In this document: one piece after another, positions 42,629 through 51,872 of the stretch
Layout of the letters: each line of letters starts with the position of its first letter
Numbering within the stretch: the first letter of the stretch is position 1
Source of the DNA: CAYNKA01 sp964397655
GTDB taxonomy: Bacteria; Spirochaetota; Spirochaetia; DTKZ01
Length of the DNA: 64,000 bases
Assembly: GCA_964397655.1 (NCBI GenBank)
Contig: CAYNKA010000002.1
Coordinates: forward strand, 124,001-188,000
Direction: 5' to 3'
Notes under the pieces: generated by a model
The model's database searches: none
Told to the model about the DNA's origin: nothing
What the model saw: the letters and a program-made list of their open reading frames with translations, nothing else
Made by a program: the position numbers and the translations under genes

Positions 42629-43632
42629 AGGGCCCTGCCGCGGAAGGCGGCTTCCGGGAGTTCACGGTCGGAGGCAACGACGGGGGCAAGCGGCTCGACA
42701 GGGTCGTGCGTACCATCCTTCCCGGCCAAGGCCTCTCCGCCGTGTTCGGAGCGCTCCGGCGCGGCGGAATCCGCGTGAACGGGAAGCGATCGAAGCCGGA
42801 CTACCGCGTGGTTCCCGGCGACAGGATAGAGATCGCGCAGGCCCTTTTGCCGGCCGAATCGTCCTCCGTCCCCCAAAAACCGTCCTCCGTCCCCCAAATC
42901 CCGCCCGTCCTCCACGAAGACGGGGATTTCCTCGTCCTCGACAAGCCGAGAGGCCTCCTCGTCCACGGCGAAGGTTCCCTGGACGAGGCGGTGAAGCTCC
43001 ATCTCGCGGACAGGCTGCCTCCGTCCCTCGCCTTCTCGCCCGGCCCCCTCCACCGTCTCGACCGCAATACGACGGGAGTCATCTTCTTCTCCAAGTCCAT
43101 AGCGGGCGCGCGGCGCTTCACCGAGGCGCTCAGGGAGGGACGGAGCTCGAAACTGTACCTCGCGATCGTCGAAGGGGAGCTAGAGAAGCACGATTTTTGG
43201 AGCGACGAACTCGTCCGGGACGACACGACCAAGAAAACGGCCGTCCTCCGTCCCCGGAGCGAGGAGGCTGCAGCCGCCGGAGGCGGCAGTAAAAACCCGC
43301 TGGCAGGCGGCAGAAGCCGCGCTGCCTTCACCGAGGTCTGGCCCCTCGCCCGGGCGAAGGGCTACAGCCTCGTCCGCATCGCCATCTCGACCGGACGGAC
43401 CCACCAGATCAGGTCCCAGGCCGCGGCCCATGGCTACCCTTTAGCCGGAGACGCGAAGTACGGCGGCAGGCCCTTCCCGGGCGGCTACCACCTCCATGCG
43501 GCCGAGTTCACCCTCCTCGAAGGCGAGGCGCCGCCCTTCAAGCCGGTCCTCACGGTGAAGGCGCCGCTCCCGGAAGCCTTCGCGGAACAGGCGAAGCGGC
43601 TGTTCGGCGACGTATATGAGCGTCTGCGCTAA
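42625..43632 (+). CDS. RluA-family pseudouridine synthase with S4 domain
   Basis: The 335-residue protein has an N-terminal S4 RNA-binding domain (GGIRVNGKRSKPDYRVVPGDRI) and the RluA catalytic domain with the Asp of LHRLDRNTTGV, then TGRTHQIRSQAAAHGYPLAGD. RluC/RluD-type enzymes modify 23S rRNA. A short repeat in the linker (SSVPQKP, SSVPQIP) is encoded by a small tandem duplication. It overlaps the phosphohexomutase gene by ATGA. Confidence 0.92.
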   Translation: MKGPAAEGGFREFTVGGNDGGKRLDRVVRTILPGQGLSAVFGALRRGGIRVNGKRSKPDYRVVPGDRIEIAQALLPAESSSVPQKPSSVPQIPPVLHEDGDFLVLDKPRGLLVHGEGSLDEAVKLHLADRLPPSLAFSPGPLHRLDRNTTGVIFFSKSIAGARRFTEALREGRSSKLYLAIVEGELEKHDFWSDELVRDDTTKKTAVLRPRSEEAAAAGGGSKNPLAGGRSRAAFTEVWPLARAKGYSLVRIAISTGRTHQIRSQAAAHGYPLAGDAKYGGRPFPGGYHLHAAEFTLLEGEAPPFKPVLTVKAPLPEAFAEQAKRLFGDVYERLR

Positions 43633-45050
43633 GCCTTCCTCTCCAGGGCCTTCTTCAGCATATCCAGCAGCGCCGTACCTGTTCGTTCCGCATCGATGAT
43701 GTTCCGCGACGAAGCGATCCTGTCCCGCATCGCGTTCGGAATCTTCGTGCTGTATCCGAGCATGCCGAAATCCGCCTTGTTTCGCACCAGGAACTTCACG
43801 GCTTCCGCATACAGCGAAGGCGAGAGCGAACCCACGCGGGAATTGTAACGGCCGAAGAAGGAACTCAGTCGGCCGTCGGGCGGGTCCATCGTGCCCGCGA
43901 GGAAGGGGACCGGCGCGAGAGCCTCGATCGTCGCGTCGAAGTCGAGTTCGGCCCCCTTGGAGACGAGGAGTTCGGCGATTTCGAGATCGAGTCTGCCGAG
44001 CGCGGCCCCGAGGGGCGTACGGACCGTCTTGAAGGTCCGCGAGTCGAAGTCCCCCTTGTACGCGCAGGCCCCGCGCTCCAGGAGAAGGACGGCGAGTTCG
44101 AGACTGCCGCGCTCGATCGCGGCGACGAGGGGTGTGAGGCCGTCCTCGCAAAAATCGACGTCAGCCCCCTTCTCAAGAAGGAGACGGGCGGCAGCGATGT
44201 TTCCCCTCCGCGCGGCATGATAGAGGCACGAGCTTTTCTCGCCGTTCACGGAATCGGGGGAGGCCCCTTCGTTCAGGAGCTTTCCGACGATTTCAGGATC
44301 GCCGGACGGGCCGCATGCCGCGTACAGCTCGTCGTTGACGGCGGGCCCGCCCGCGGCTTTCCCATCCCGAAGCGTCTTTGCGGCCTTGTTGTGGCCGTAC
44401 TTGTAGGCGAGGGAGAGGGCTGTCATCCCTTGATCGTCCTTCGCGTTCACGTCGCCGCCCTTCGACACAAGCAGGGCGCACGTTTCCTCATGCCCGTTCG
44501 ACGCGGCGAGCATGAGAGGCGTCCTTCCGCCTTGGGTTCTCGCGTTCATGTCCGCTCCTCGGGCGAGAAGAAGCGGGATGATCCCATCGTATCCTCTCGA
44601 CGCCGCGTCCAGAAGGGGCGTGACGTCCATAGAGTCCCTACAGTCGACCTCGGCCCCGTGGGAGAGAAGCAGCTCGACGATCTCCTCCGTCCCCGTCCCC
44701 GTCCCCAGGGCGAAATGCAGGGCCCTCGACGAGGCCAGGCCGGGTTCGTTCGGATCCGCCCCCCGTTCGAGGAGGAGTTTGACGATGTCCGCGGAACCCT
44801 TTCGGGTCGCGAGCATGAGCGCGGTGAAGCCGTCGTACTTCGCCTCGATGTCGGCGCCTTCGTCGAGAAGAAACTGTATCATTTCGAGATCGCCGCGGTC
44901 CGCGGCGATGCAGAGCGCTGGCCGGCCTTTTTCATCCGGCGCATTCACGTCGACGCCCTTGCGGAACAAGGAGCCCTTAAGGGCCTTTTTCATTTCCGTG
45001 AAATCCCGTTTCTCGAGAGCTTCGAACAATGGTGCGTCGTTCGACGGCAT
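43629..45050 (-). CDS. Ankyrin-repeat protein
   Basis: The 473-residue protein is built of about ten to twelve ankyrin repeats (GRPALCIAADRGDLEMIQFLLDEGADIE-like units, shown here in part), in two blocks separated near residues 235-255. No signal peptide is seen. Ankyrin repeats bind protein partners; none can be named here. ATG 45050 follows GGAGGGGAC. It converges with the pseudouridine synthase gene and overlaps it by four bases. Confidence 0.92.
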   Translation of the reverse strand: MPSNDAPLFEALEKRDFTEMKKALKGSLFRKGVDVNAPDEKGRPALCIAADRGDLEMIQFLLDEGADIEAKYDGFTALMLATRKGSADIVKLLLERGADPNEPGLASSRALHFALGTGTGTEEIVELLLSHGAEVDCRDSMDVTPLLDAASRGYDGIIPLLLARGADMNARTQGGRTPLMLAASNGHEETCALLVSKGGDVNAKDDQGMTALSLAYKYGHNKAAKTLRDGKAAGGPAVNDELYAACGPSGDPEIVGKLLNEGASPDSVNGEKSSCLYHAARRGNIAAARLLLEKGADVDFCEDGLTPLVAAIERGSLELAVLLLERGACAYKGDFDSRTFKTVRTPLGAALGRLDLEIAELLVSKGAELDFDATIEALAPVPFLAGTMDPPDGRLSSFFGRYNSRVGSLSPSLYAEAVKFLVRNKADFGMLGYSTKIPNAMRDRIASSRNIIDAERTGTALLDMLKKALERKA

Positions 45051-45089
45051 GTTCCGTCCCCTCCGATCTATCGGTGTCTGATACGGAGA

Positions 45090-45095
45090 ATTATA
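45090..45095 (-). promoter_or_regulatory. Candidate -10 box of the ankyrin gene
   Basis: Minus strand TATAAT about 40 bases before the ATG. The -35 region is not a good match. Confidence 0.4.
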
Positions 45096-45162
45096 TCAAG
45101 ATGAAGAGAAAACGGCCACGATCTCGGGGGGCGATGTTCGGACGGCGGAACGTCTCGGCCGC

Positions 45163-46617
45163 TCACAGCTTGAACTCGAGGCGGATCCTCGTGCCCTTCC
45201 CCCGGAAAAGATTGACGGTGCCCTGGATGTTCTCCGCGAGCATCCGCACGAGAGCGAGCCCGAAGCCCGTCGAATTCCTGAAGTCGACGTTCTCGGGAAT
45301 GCCGACACCGTCGTCCTCGATCTCGAGGACGACGTCCTGGTCCCGGAGCGAAACGAGGATCGTGATGGAGCCCGAATCCCTCCCCTTGAAGGCGTATTTC
45401 ATGCAATTCGTGAGAAGCTCGTTGACGACGATGCCGATCGACTGCAGGCGCGACGTGTCGAGGGCGAAGTCGTCCATGAACGTCTCCACCTTCACCCTTT
45501 TTCCGTACGGAAAGCTGCTCATGATCGCGTCGACGAGAGGCGTCAGGTATTCCCTCACGGAGAGTTTGTCGAAGTCCGCCGATTGGTACAGAATTTCGTA
45601 GAGAACCATGATGCTCCGAACGCGGCCGGCCGCGTCCTGGAGGGCGTCCGCCGCCTCGGGGTCCTTCAGGTTGCCCGCATGGAGAGAGAGCAGGCTCTTG
45701 ATCGTGACCATGTTGTTCTTGATGCGATGGTTCACTTCCTTGAGGAGGAGTTCCTTTTCGGCAAGGAGGGACATGATCCTCTCCTCGCTTCGTATTCGTT
45801 CCGTGATGTCGCGAATGACGACGAGGGTCCCCTCCCTCGATTCGCTGACGAACCGCTGGCCGTTCACCTCACCTATCATGGGAGACCCGTCCTTCCTCCG
45901 CATGGATAGGGGGAGGCCGATAACCTTCTTGTCCGATCTCATCGATTCGCCGAATGCCTCGAGAGCCGGTTGTACGAGCGTTTCGTCGAGAAACTCGATG
46001 AAGCACCGACCGATCATCTCTTCCGGTTCGTAGCCGAAGACGGACCTGGACGACGGAGATGCATAGGTGATGACCCCCTCGTCGTCGGTGAGGGCAATGA
46101 AGTCCGCGGAATACTCGGTGATGGAACGGAACATCTCCTCGCTTTCCCTGAGGGCGGACTCGATACGCTCCCTGTCGCTTCCGTATTCAGGCGTCGCGGT
46201 TCCGGGCCGCCCGGCGTGGCATACGGATTCAGGCCGCTTTTTCCTCGCCTCGAAAAGCTCCGATGCAGTTTCCAGGGTGAATCTGAGGACCCGAGGCTCC
46301 GAGCCCTTCATCGCGAACCAGACCCGGGGCAGGTCAGCGGCGGTCGAGGCCGATTCCGAATCCTCCGCGCTCGCGAGGAACACGAACGGAAGGTCCCTTT
46401 TCTCGAGGATTCCGCGGGCGATCGCGGGACCGCTTCCGTCTCCTTTCATGTCGAGGAAAACGAGATCGATGTCGGAGTCGCCCGCCGCGATCCCGATCAG
46501 GTCGTCGCGTGACGCCGCCTTGACGACCTTCCATCCGAAATCCGGTATCCGACGTAATTCGGCGAGGGTGTCGTCACCTTCGATCACGAGTATCGATTTC
46601 TGCTTCCCGACGTTCAC
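45163..46617 (-). CDS. PAS histidine kinase of the HisKA_2 type
   Basis: The 484-residue protein has an N-terminal receiver-like domain (ILVIEGDDTLAEL, with LVFLDMKG), a PAS domain near residues 155-285, the HisKA_2 motif KEVNHRIKNNM and a HATPase domain (EIEDDGVGIPENV, GFGLALV). No membrane helix. This is the class of kinase that often pairs with stand-alone regulators. GTG 46617 follows GAAGGAG by eight bases. Confidence 0.9.
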   Translation of the reverse strand: MNVGKQKSILVIEGDDTLAELRRIPDFGWKVVKAASRDDLIGIAAGDSDIDLVFLDMKGDGSGPAIARGILEKRDLPFVFLASAEDSESASTAADLPRVWFAMKGSEPRVLRFTLETASELFEARKKRPESVCHAGRPGTATPEYGSDRERIESALRESEEMFRSITEYSADFIALTDDEGVITYASPSSRSVFGYEPEEMIGRCFIEFLDETLVQPALEAFGESMRSDKKVIGLPLSMRRKDGSPMIGEVNGQRFVSESREGTLVVIRDITERIRSEERIMSLLAEKELLLKEVNHRIKNNMVTIKSLLSLHAGNLKDPEAADALQDAAGRVRSIMVLYEILYQSADFDKLSVREYLTPLVDAIMSSFPYGKRVKVETFMDDFALDTSRLQSIGIVVNELLTNCMKYAFKGRDSGSITILVSLRDQDVVLEIEDDGVGIPENVDFRNSTGFGLALVRMLAENIQGTVNLFRGKGTRIRLEFKL

Positions 46618-46701
46618 GGCGATACTCCTTCATTCACCGAATTCGGGCCGGCTTCGTTCAATATAAATTTTTCACGCGAAGAAATAAAGCGGCCTGCGGA
46701 G

Positions 46702-48747
46702 TCAGACCTCATGTCCGTCCGAATCCTTGAATCCCGAAGACGGAGGCCCCCCGAGCATCTCGTCGATTTCGCCGATCTCGGGAATGTCGCGTTTCGTCAT
46801 CGTACAGAGGATCTCGTCGGTGAGGGGCGAGGTTTCCGCCACGCGGTTCGCCTGACGCTCCACGATGCGTTCGAAGAGGTTCCGGACGAAGCGACCGTTG
46901 CCGAAGCTCCTCTCCCGTTTCTCGTAGAAATACGTTATGTAGGCGAGCAGCCCCTTCTTGGCCCCCGGAGTCGCCGTGAATCTGGCGTTCTCCATGAAGA
47001 CCTCGAAGATCGCAAGGAGTTCCTGCGGCGTATAATGATCGAAATAGAAGAACCTGTTGAACCTGCTCCTGAGGCCAGGGTTGGAGTCTATGAAATCCTT
47101 CATCTCGTCCGGATACCCCGCCACGATGACCGCTATCCGGTCCCGGTGGTCGTCCATCCGTTTGAGGAGCGTGTCGACCGCCTCCTGGCCGAAGTCCTTG
47201 CCCCCCTCCTTCGAGGTGAGCGAGTAAGCCTCGTCGACGAAGAGGACGCCGTCCATGGCGCTCTGAAACACCTGGTCGGTCCTGATCGCGGTCTGCCCGA
47301 CGAAGCCCGCCACGAGGCCGGCGCGGTCGGTCTCCACGAGATGGCCCTTCTTGAGAAGGCCCAGGCAGCGGTAAACCTTTCCGAGATATCGCGCCATGGT
47401 CGTCTTGCCCGTGCCGGGAGGCCCGTAGAACACGGCATGGAGGGTGAATGCCGTCGTGGGAAGCCCCCTCTTCTCCCTCTCCTTGTGCACCCGGATGACG
47501 TTGATGAAGGTGGATATCTGCTCCTTCACCTTCTCCATGCCTATGAGGCCGTTGATCTTCTCCATCACCTCTTCGAGGGTCTCGGTCTCGTCGACCGCGG
47601 CCTCGTCCGGTTTCACAGCCGAAGCCGCAGCCTCTTCCTGCGCGGATGACGCAGATTCGCCGTAGATGAGGGAGCGGATCTTCATGAGCCGTTTCGCCTT
47701 CGCCTTGTCCACGGTGCCGTCCGCCTTCATGACGAGTTGGGCGTAGGCGTAATAGGCTGCCGCCATCCTGTCGAAGTTGGCGGATCCGTTCTTCACGTCG
47801 TATTGGGCGAGGTATCGGAGGGACCTGAGGGAGGTCCTCGGCTTTCCCCCGCCAACCTTGTAGATCTCGTTGCTGAAGATCTTCCAGTGCTCGAGGAGCG
47901 AGGCCCTCCTGTGGTCGGAGACCGTGTCGTACTTGAAGAGGTTCACGATCATGCTCCGGTCCTTCGCGAGGTTCTGCTTGAGCGGGAGGAAGCACATGAT
48001 GATGAAGAGCTTGGTCTCCTCGGAGACCGCATAATCGTAACCGAGGCAGGCGTAGGTGAGATAGAGCAGGTCGTCGATCATCTTGAGGAGGAAGCCCGGC
48101 TCGTTGTTGAATCTCGCGTAATCCGAGAGCGTGCCGTTGAGGTTCCTGGCCTCCTGGAGGAGGAATCCGACGTTCCGTTTCCTGTCCTCCTCGGTCCAGA
48201 CAGGAGCGGGAATCTCGTCGGTCGCCGCCGCGCTGCCGGCTTCCTTCGGCTCAGCTGGCGGGACCTTTCCGCCGTCCGCAGGCTCCCGCCCTTCGTTTCC
48301 CCTGCCCGGGACGTCCGCCGCCGGCGTCTCGAACATGCCCGCGAGCGACTTCATCGTCTCGAGGAAATTCCTGATGTTGAAATTTCTCCCGCTCACGGTG
48401 AGGACGGCGCTCCCTCCCTTGCGGTTGAACAGGAGCTGCGAGTACGCCGAAAAACGCTTCTCCGTGACCGAGGCGACGGTGCCGAGGGGAATGATTTCGG
48501 GATAGGAATTCTTCGCGCCCGAGAGGAAAAAGAGCAGCCTCTTGCCCGTGAGGCAGAGGAGACCCGCCGCACCGGATCCCGATCCGCGAACGGAATCCCC
48601 GAGGAAGAAACCTTCCAGGACCTCGAGAATTTCCTCACCCTCGTCGAGCCTCGCCTCGAGATTCGCGAGAAAATCCTGTTTGAAGGAAACGAACTGCCAG
48701 TTCGAGATCCGGCTCAGGTTGTCTTCGATATGCTTCGTATCCGGCAC
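46702..48747 (-). CDS. PH-like, TerB-like and CbxX/CfxQ-type AAA+ ATPase
   Basis: Order: an N-terminal PH/GRAM-like domain (CLTGKRLLFFLSGAK, VSGRNFNIRNFLETMKSL), a Pro/Glu linker, a TerB-like helical region (YYAYAQLVMKADGTVDKAKA), then an AAA+ domain with Walker A GPPGTGKTT, Walker B GVLFVDEAYSL and a RSRFNRFF arginine region. The AAA+ part is of the CbxX/CfxQ (SpoVK) group. The start is uncertain: GTG 48747 is used. A longer frame to 48828 runs into the repeat beside the scaffold gap. Confidence 0.82.
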   Translation of the reverse strand: MPDTKHIEDNLSRISNWQFVSFKQDFLANLEARLDEGEEILEVLEGFFLGDSVRGSGSGAAGLLCLTGKRLLFFLSGAKNSYPEIIPLGTVASVTEKRFSAYSQLLFNRKGGSAVLTVSGRNFNIRNFLETMKSLAGMFETPAADVPGRGNEGREPADGGKVPPAEPKEAGSAAATDEIPAPVWTEEDRKRNVGFLLQEARNLNGTLSDYARFNNEPGFLLKMIDDLLYLTYACLGYDYAVSEETKLFIIMCFLPLKQNLAKDRSMIVNLFKYDTVSDHRRASLLEHWKIFSNEIYKVGGGKPRTSLRSLRYLAQYDVKNGSANFDRMAAAYYAYAQLVMKADGTVDKAKAKRLMKIRSLIYGESASSAQEEAAASAVKPDEAAVDETETLEEVMEKINGLIGMEKVKEQISTFINVIRVHKEREKRGLPTTAFTLHAVFYGPPGTGKTTMARYLGKVYRCLGLLKKGHLVETDRAGLVAGFVGQTAIRTDQVFQSAMDGVLFVDEAYSLTSKEGGKDFGQEAVDTLLKRMDDHRDRIAVIVAGYPDEMKDFIDSNPGLRSRFNRFFYFDHYTPQELLAIFEVFMENARFTATPGAKKGLLAYITYFYEKRERSFGNGRFVRNLFERIVERQANRVAETSPLTDEILCTMTKRDIPEIGEIDEMLGGPPSSGFKDSDGHEV

Positions 48748-48786
48748 GGTATTACTGTAGCAGAAACCGGATAAAAGTACAAATAC

Positions 48787-48806
48787 GGGAAATTTCAAAA
48801 TCGTCC
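48787..48806. repeat. 20-bp inverted copy of the repeat core
   Basis: This 20-mer (begins GGGAAATTTC) is the exact reverse complement of 48965-48984 and of 49138-49157 inside the 106-bp repeats. It sits at the start of the repeat cluster, next to the 5' end of the AAA+ gene. Confidence 0.8.
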
Positions 48807-48810
48807 TCCG

Positions 48811-49016
48811 GTTGACCGGAGCATGCAACGCTGAAGAAAAGCACCTCTTGGTGAGTCAAAANNNNNNNNNNNNNNNNNNNNNNNNNNNNNNNNNNNNNNN
48901 NNNNNNNNNNNNNNNNNNNNNNNNNNNNNNNNNNNNNNNNNNNNNNNNNNNNNNNNNNNNNGTCGGACGATTTTGAAATTTCCCTCATGCAGAGATGCTT
49001 TTACGCAAGGAGGATT
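48811..49016. repeat. 106-bp repeat, copy 1, split by the N gap
   Basis: 48811-48861 (51 bp) and 48962-49016 (55 bp) are together identical to the 106-bp copy at 49084-49189. The N run falls exactly at the join. Confidence 0.85.
48862..48961. other. Scaffold gap of 100 N
   Basis: Exactly 100 N, the usual placeholder for a gap of unknown size. It lies inside a repeat, so the real sequence may hold more repeat units, a gene, or nothing. Confidence 0.98.
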
Positions 49017-49083
49017 GAGAAGAAAGTCGACTACCATCGGACATAGTGAGAACCGCAGGGGGCGGCAACCTGAATCGCATCAA

Positions 49084-49189
49084 GTTGACCGGAGCATGCA
49101 ACGCTGAAGAAAAGCACCTCTTGGTGAGTCAAAAGTCGGACGATTTTGAAATTTCCCTCATGCAGAGATGCTTTTACGCAAGGAGGATT
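49084..49189. repeat. 106-bp repeat, copy 2
   Basis: Intact copy starting GTTGACCGGAGC and ending AAGGAGGATT. The 67 bases between the copies (49017-49083) are unique. No transposase or coding signal is seen. Confidence 0.88.
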
Positions 49190-49236
49190 TACTAGAGAAG
49201 AGCCGAACTGCAGTCCGGGTCGGAAAAGAGAACAAT

Positions 49237-49266
49237 TTGGAAAAAATTCCTGTAATGGTGTAAAAT
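49237..49266 (+). promoter_or_regulatory. Candidate promoter upstream of the propeller-like lipoprotein gene
   Basis: TTGGAA (49237-49242), 18 bases, TAAAAT (49261-49266) in a locally AT-rich stretch. Confidence 0.45.
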
Positions 49267-49320
49267 ATTTGCATAGCGTCGTTGGGAAAAAAAGTGAAAA
49301 TTGTTGCGAAAAAGGTAAAA

Positions 49321-49446
49321 ATGGCATCCAATGCAGTGCTCCCGGCGGAGTGCACTGTTGAAGCGCTTCTGGCGGACGCTTGCCGCTTTGTTCTGAAGGA
49401 TTCCTTGAGTAGAAGCGAACCGGCAGCGGAAAATACGACAGGTTGA
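49321..49446 (+). CDS. Possible 41-aa small protein
   Basis: ATG 49321 lies behind AAAGGTAAAA and downstream of a candidate promoter; the frame ends 34 bases before the lipoprotein gene. The product (MASNAVLPAECTVEALLADA...) has no known motif. It may be a chance frame in a leader. Confidence 0.25.
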   Translation: MASNAVLPAECTVEALLADACRFVLKDSLSRSEPAAENTTG

Positions 49447-49480
49447 TCCACCTACCGGATTCCATAGTCAGAAGGTTCGT

Positions 49481-50563
49481 ATGAAAAGAAAGTTTTCTTT
49501 CGGTCTCTTCATCGTTCCGGCGGTACTCCTCATCGTTACCTGCGATCAATTCAGCGTCGTTAAGAAGGATAGCACCGATACCCCTCAGTACACGACGACG
49601 GTTTATACCGCCGGCATATACAGCACATCTACGGGGGCAACCGATACCTACCCCGTTTATTGGACGGGAACGGCCCGCAACAGTCTTCCTGGAAGCGGTT
49701 ATGCCTGCGACATCGCGGTGGATTCCGGTACCGTGTATACCGTGGGTTATACCAGGGAAGGATCGGACATTCACGCAGCGCTGTGGACAAACCTGACCCG
49801 GACCGACCTCAACCCTTCCGGCGGGTCGGGAAGTTACGCTTCTGCCGTCTGCGTATCGGGAGGGACCGTTTACAGCGCAGGTTCCTGGGACAACGACGCG
49901 AAACCCTGTTATTGGGCGGGAACGACGAGAACGGACCTTCCCGTTCCCGAGGCGGGGGCTTCGACCTTCATCCGCGGCATTACGGTGTATGAGGGCGTCG
50001 TATACACCGGCGGGTACTATGAAGGCGGGATGGGCAATACGCCCTGTTACTGGAAAGGGTCTGAACGGGTCGAGCTTCCGATCGGAAGCTATACCTATGG
50101 TTACGTCCGTTCGATAGCCGTCGTCGCCGGTTCCGTGTATGTCGGAGGCTATTACAGCAACGGGACCGATCTGATTCCCTGCTATTGGAAAGACGGCGTC
50201 AAAACCGATCTTCCCATGCCGGTATCGGGAGGTGCATCCGGGTACGTCTCGGATATAACCGTGGCCGGGGATGTCGTATATTGCGCGGGATATTACGGGA
50301 TGAACGCATGGACATATTCCGTCCCGTGCTTTTGGAGAAACGGCGTCCGGGTGGAACTGCCCGCTTCCACCACGGGCACGGCGGCGGTGAATTCGATTTG
50401 TGTTTTCGAGAACAAGGTGTACGCCGCAGGCAATTATTACAACGGTACTCTCGAGACTCCTTGTTTCTGGGTTGACGGGGTACGAACCGATCTCGCGGGA
50501 GACGGCAGCCACTCCGCCCGCGCCTTCGGCATTTGGGTGGTAAAGGAAAAAATCTCAGGCTGA
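49481..50563 (+). CDS. Lipoprotein with propeller-like repeats
   Basis: The 360-residue protein starts with a signal peptide and a permissive lipobox (LLIVTC, Cys about residue 21). The mature part is built of about six units of the type VYxxGxYxxGxxxxPCYWKxGxRxxLP, each about 45-50 residues, which suggests a beta propeller outside the cell. I do not know a named family. It follows AAGG and ATG 49481. Confidence 0.75.
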   Translation: MKRKFSFGLFIVPAVLLIVTCDQFSVVKKDSTDTPQYTTTVYTAGIYSTSTGATDTYPVYWTGTARNSLPGSGYACDIAVDSGTVYTVGYTREGSDIHAALWTNLTRTDLNPSGGSGSYASAVCVSGGTVYSAGSWDNDAKPCYWAGTTRTDLPVPEAGASTFIRGITVYEGVVYTGGYYEGGMGNTPCYWKGSERVELPIGSYTYGYVRSIAVVAGSVYVGGYYSNGTDLIPCYWKDGVKTDLPMPVSGGASGYVSDITVAGDVVYCAGYYGMNAWTYSVPCFWRNGVRVELPASTTGTAAVNSICVFENKVYAAGNYYNGTLETPCFWVDGVRTDLAGDGSHSARAFGIWVVKEKISG

Positions 50564-50588
50564 TTTCCGAGATCGAATCTCCGGAGAC

Positions 50589-51698
50589 TTACGACCGGAG
50601 AGTTCCGTCATCGTCTTGCTTCATTCTCCGGCGGTGCAGGGCGAACCTCGCGAGCACGGGGCCGAACATCAGAATCGTGAGCAGGCGCATCATCTGCACC
50701 GTCACGACGAACGACAGGTTCGCGCCGCCGGTCGAAAGAGCGATGGCCGCCACGGTATCGATGCCGCCAGGGGTCGTGGCGAGGTAGGCGGAGAGCTGGG
50801 TTTCTCCCGTGAGCAGACCGAGCAGACCCCCCAACGCCGCCGAGGTCCCGATCAGGAGGAAGGTGGAGACGAACATGAAAGGCGCGATCTTCCCGGCATA
50901 GACGAGCGATTCCTTGCTGAACAGCGTGCCGACGTACAGGCCGATGAGGACGTAAGCGGCGGGAAGGGAACCGGGAAGCCACACGGGTTCCATGAGTCCC
51001 GTCACCTTGGCGACGAGGCAGAGGGCCATGGGACCGATCATCGTGCCAGCGGGGACTCGGAACTTCTGTCCCAGCCAAGCGCCCGCGAGCGTGACGAGAG
51101 GCGTGAGCGCGACGTCGTCCCACTGACTTCCGAAATCCGGTACGGGGCCCAAGGGCGAGCCGGCGGAAGCGCCGTTTTTGACTTCCAGGACATAATGAGA
51201 GAGTACTCCGGTGGCCAGGACCACGATGCAGAGCCTGATGTACTGCATGAGGGAGACGAGGCGGGCGTCCGCCGTCTCGGACTCGAGGCTCATCGCGACC
51301 ATGGCGGCCGCCCCTCCGGGGAACAGGCCGAGAATCGAGGTTTCCACGTTCACCTTCGTCACCCGGGAAAAAAGGAAGGCCAGCGCAACGCTCAGGGAGA
51401 GCGTGGCGAGAACGACGAGGAACATCGGAAGCAGAGCGACGCCGAACTCGGCGAAAGAAGCGAGTTCGAATCGGGACGCGAGAAAGCTGCCGACGACAGC
51501 TTGGGACGCGAGCCTCGCCGTATGGGGGATCGTCGGATGCCGGCGGTAGGGTACGCTCAGCGCGAGGGCGCCCAGGAGCGCTCCGATGAGCCAGCCGCCG
51601 GGGAGACCCAGAAAACCGAACGTCGCTCCCATGCCGGTCGACGCGGCGACGATCGCGAACCACCAAAAAGTTCCGGATTTGAATTCGGCTTCTTTCAT
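50589..51698 (-). CDS. AbrB-family membrane protein (PF05145)
   Basis: The 369-residue protein has ten or more hydrophobic helices in two similar halves, with LGLPGGWLIGALLGAL, SILGLFPGGAAAMV, VPAGTMIGPMALC and ATTPGGIDTVAAIALS, the paired GG motifs of this family. Members are often annotated as AbrB or ammonia monooxygenase-like; a transport role is likely but the substrate is unknown. I start at ATG 51698; a longer frame to 51758 is unlikely. Confidence 0.85.
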   Translation of the reverse strand: MKEAEFKSGTFWWFAIVAASTGMGATFGFLGLPGGWLIGALLGALALSVPYRRHPTIPHTARLASQAVVGSFLASRFELASFAEFGVALLPMFLVVLATLSLSVALAFLFSRVTKVNVETSILGLFPGGAAAMVAMSLESETADARLVSLMQYIRLCIVVLATGVLSHYVLEVKNGASAGSPLGPVPDFGSQWDDVALTPLVTLAGAWLGQKFRVPAGTMIGPMALCLVAKVTGLMEPVWLPGSLPAAYVLIGLYVGTLFSKESLVYAGKIAPFMFVSTFLLIGTSAALGGLLGLLTGETQLSAYLATTPGGIDTVAAIALSTGGANLSFVVTVQMMRLLTILMFGPVLARFALHRRRMKQDDDGTLRS

Positions 51699-51872
51699 GT
51701 TTCGTTCTTTTCCCTTCGTTGCATGTACCCGCACCCGAGAATCCATGATACGCCACATCCTTCATTCTGAACAGCGGTTCGCCTTGTCGGAACTTGCGAC
51801 GGTAATCTTCATTTTTTTCGTGCATTCTTGTCTACGATGGTGTATTATGTAAGGAATAGAAAAGGAGGCATC

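Noticed and set aside
48811..49189. Possible integron attC sites in the 106-bp repeats
   Set aside because: The core motifs GTTRRRY and RYYYAAC are not met in the right order, and no integrase or gene cassettes are seen.
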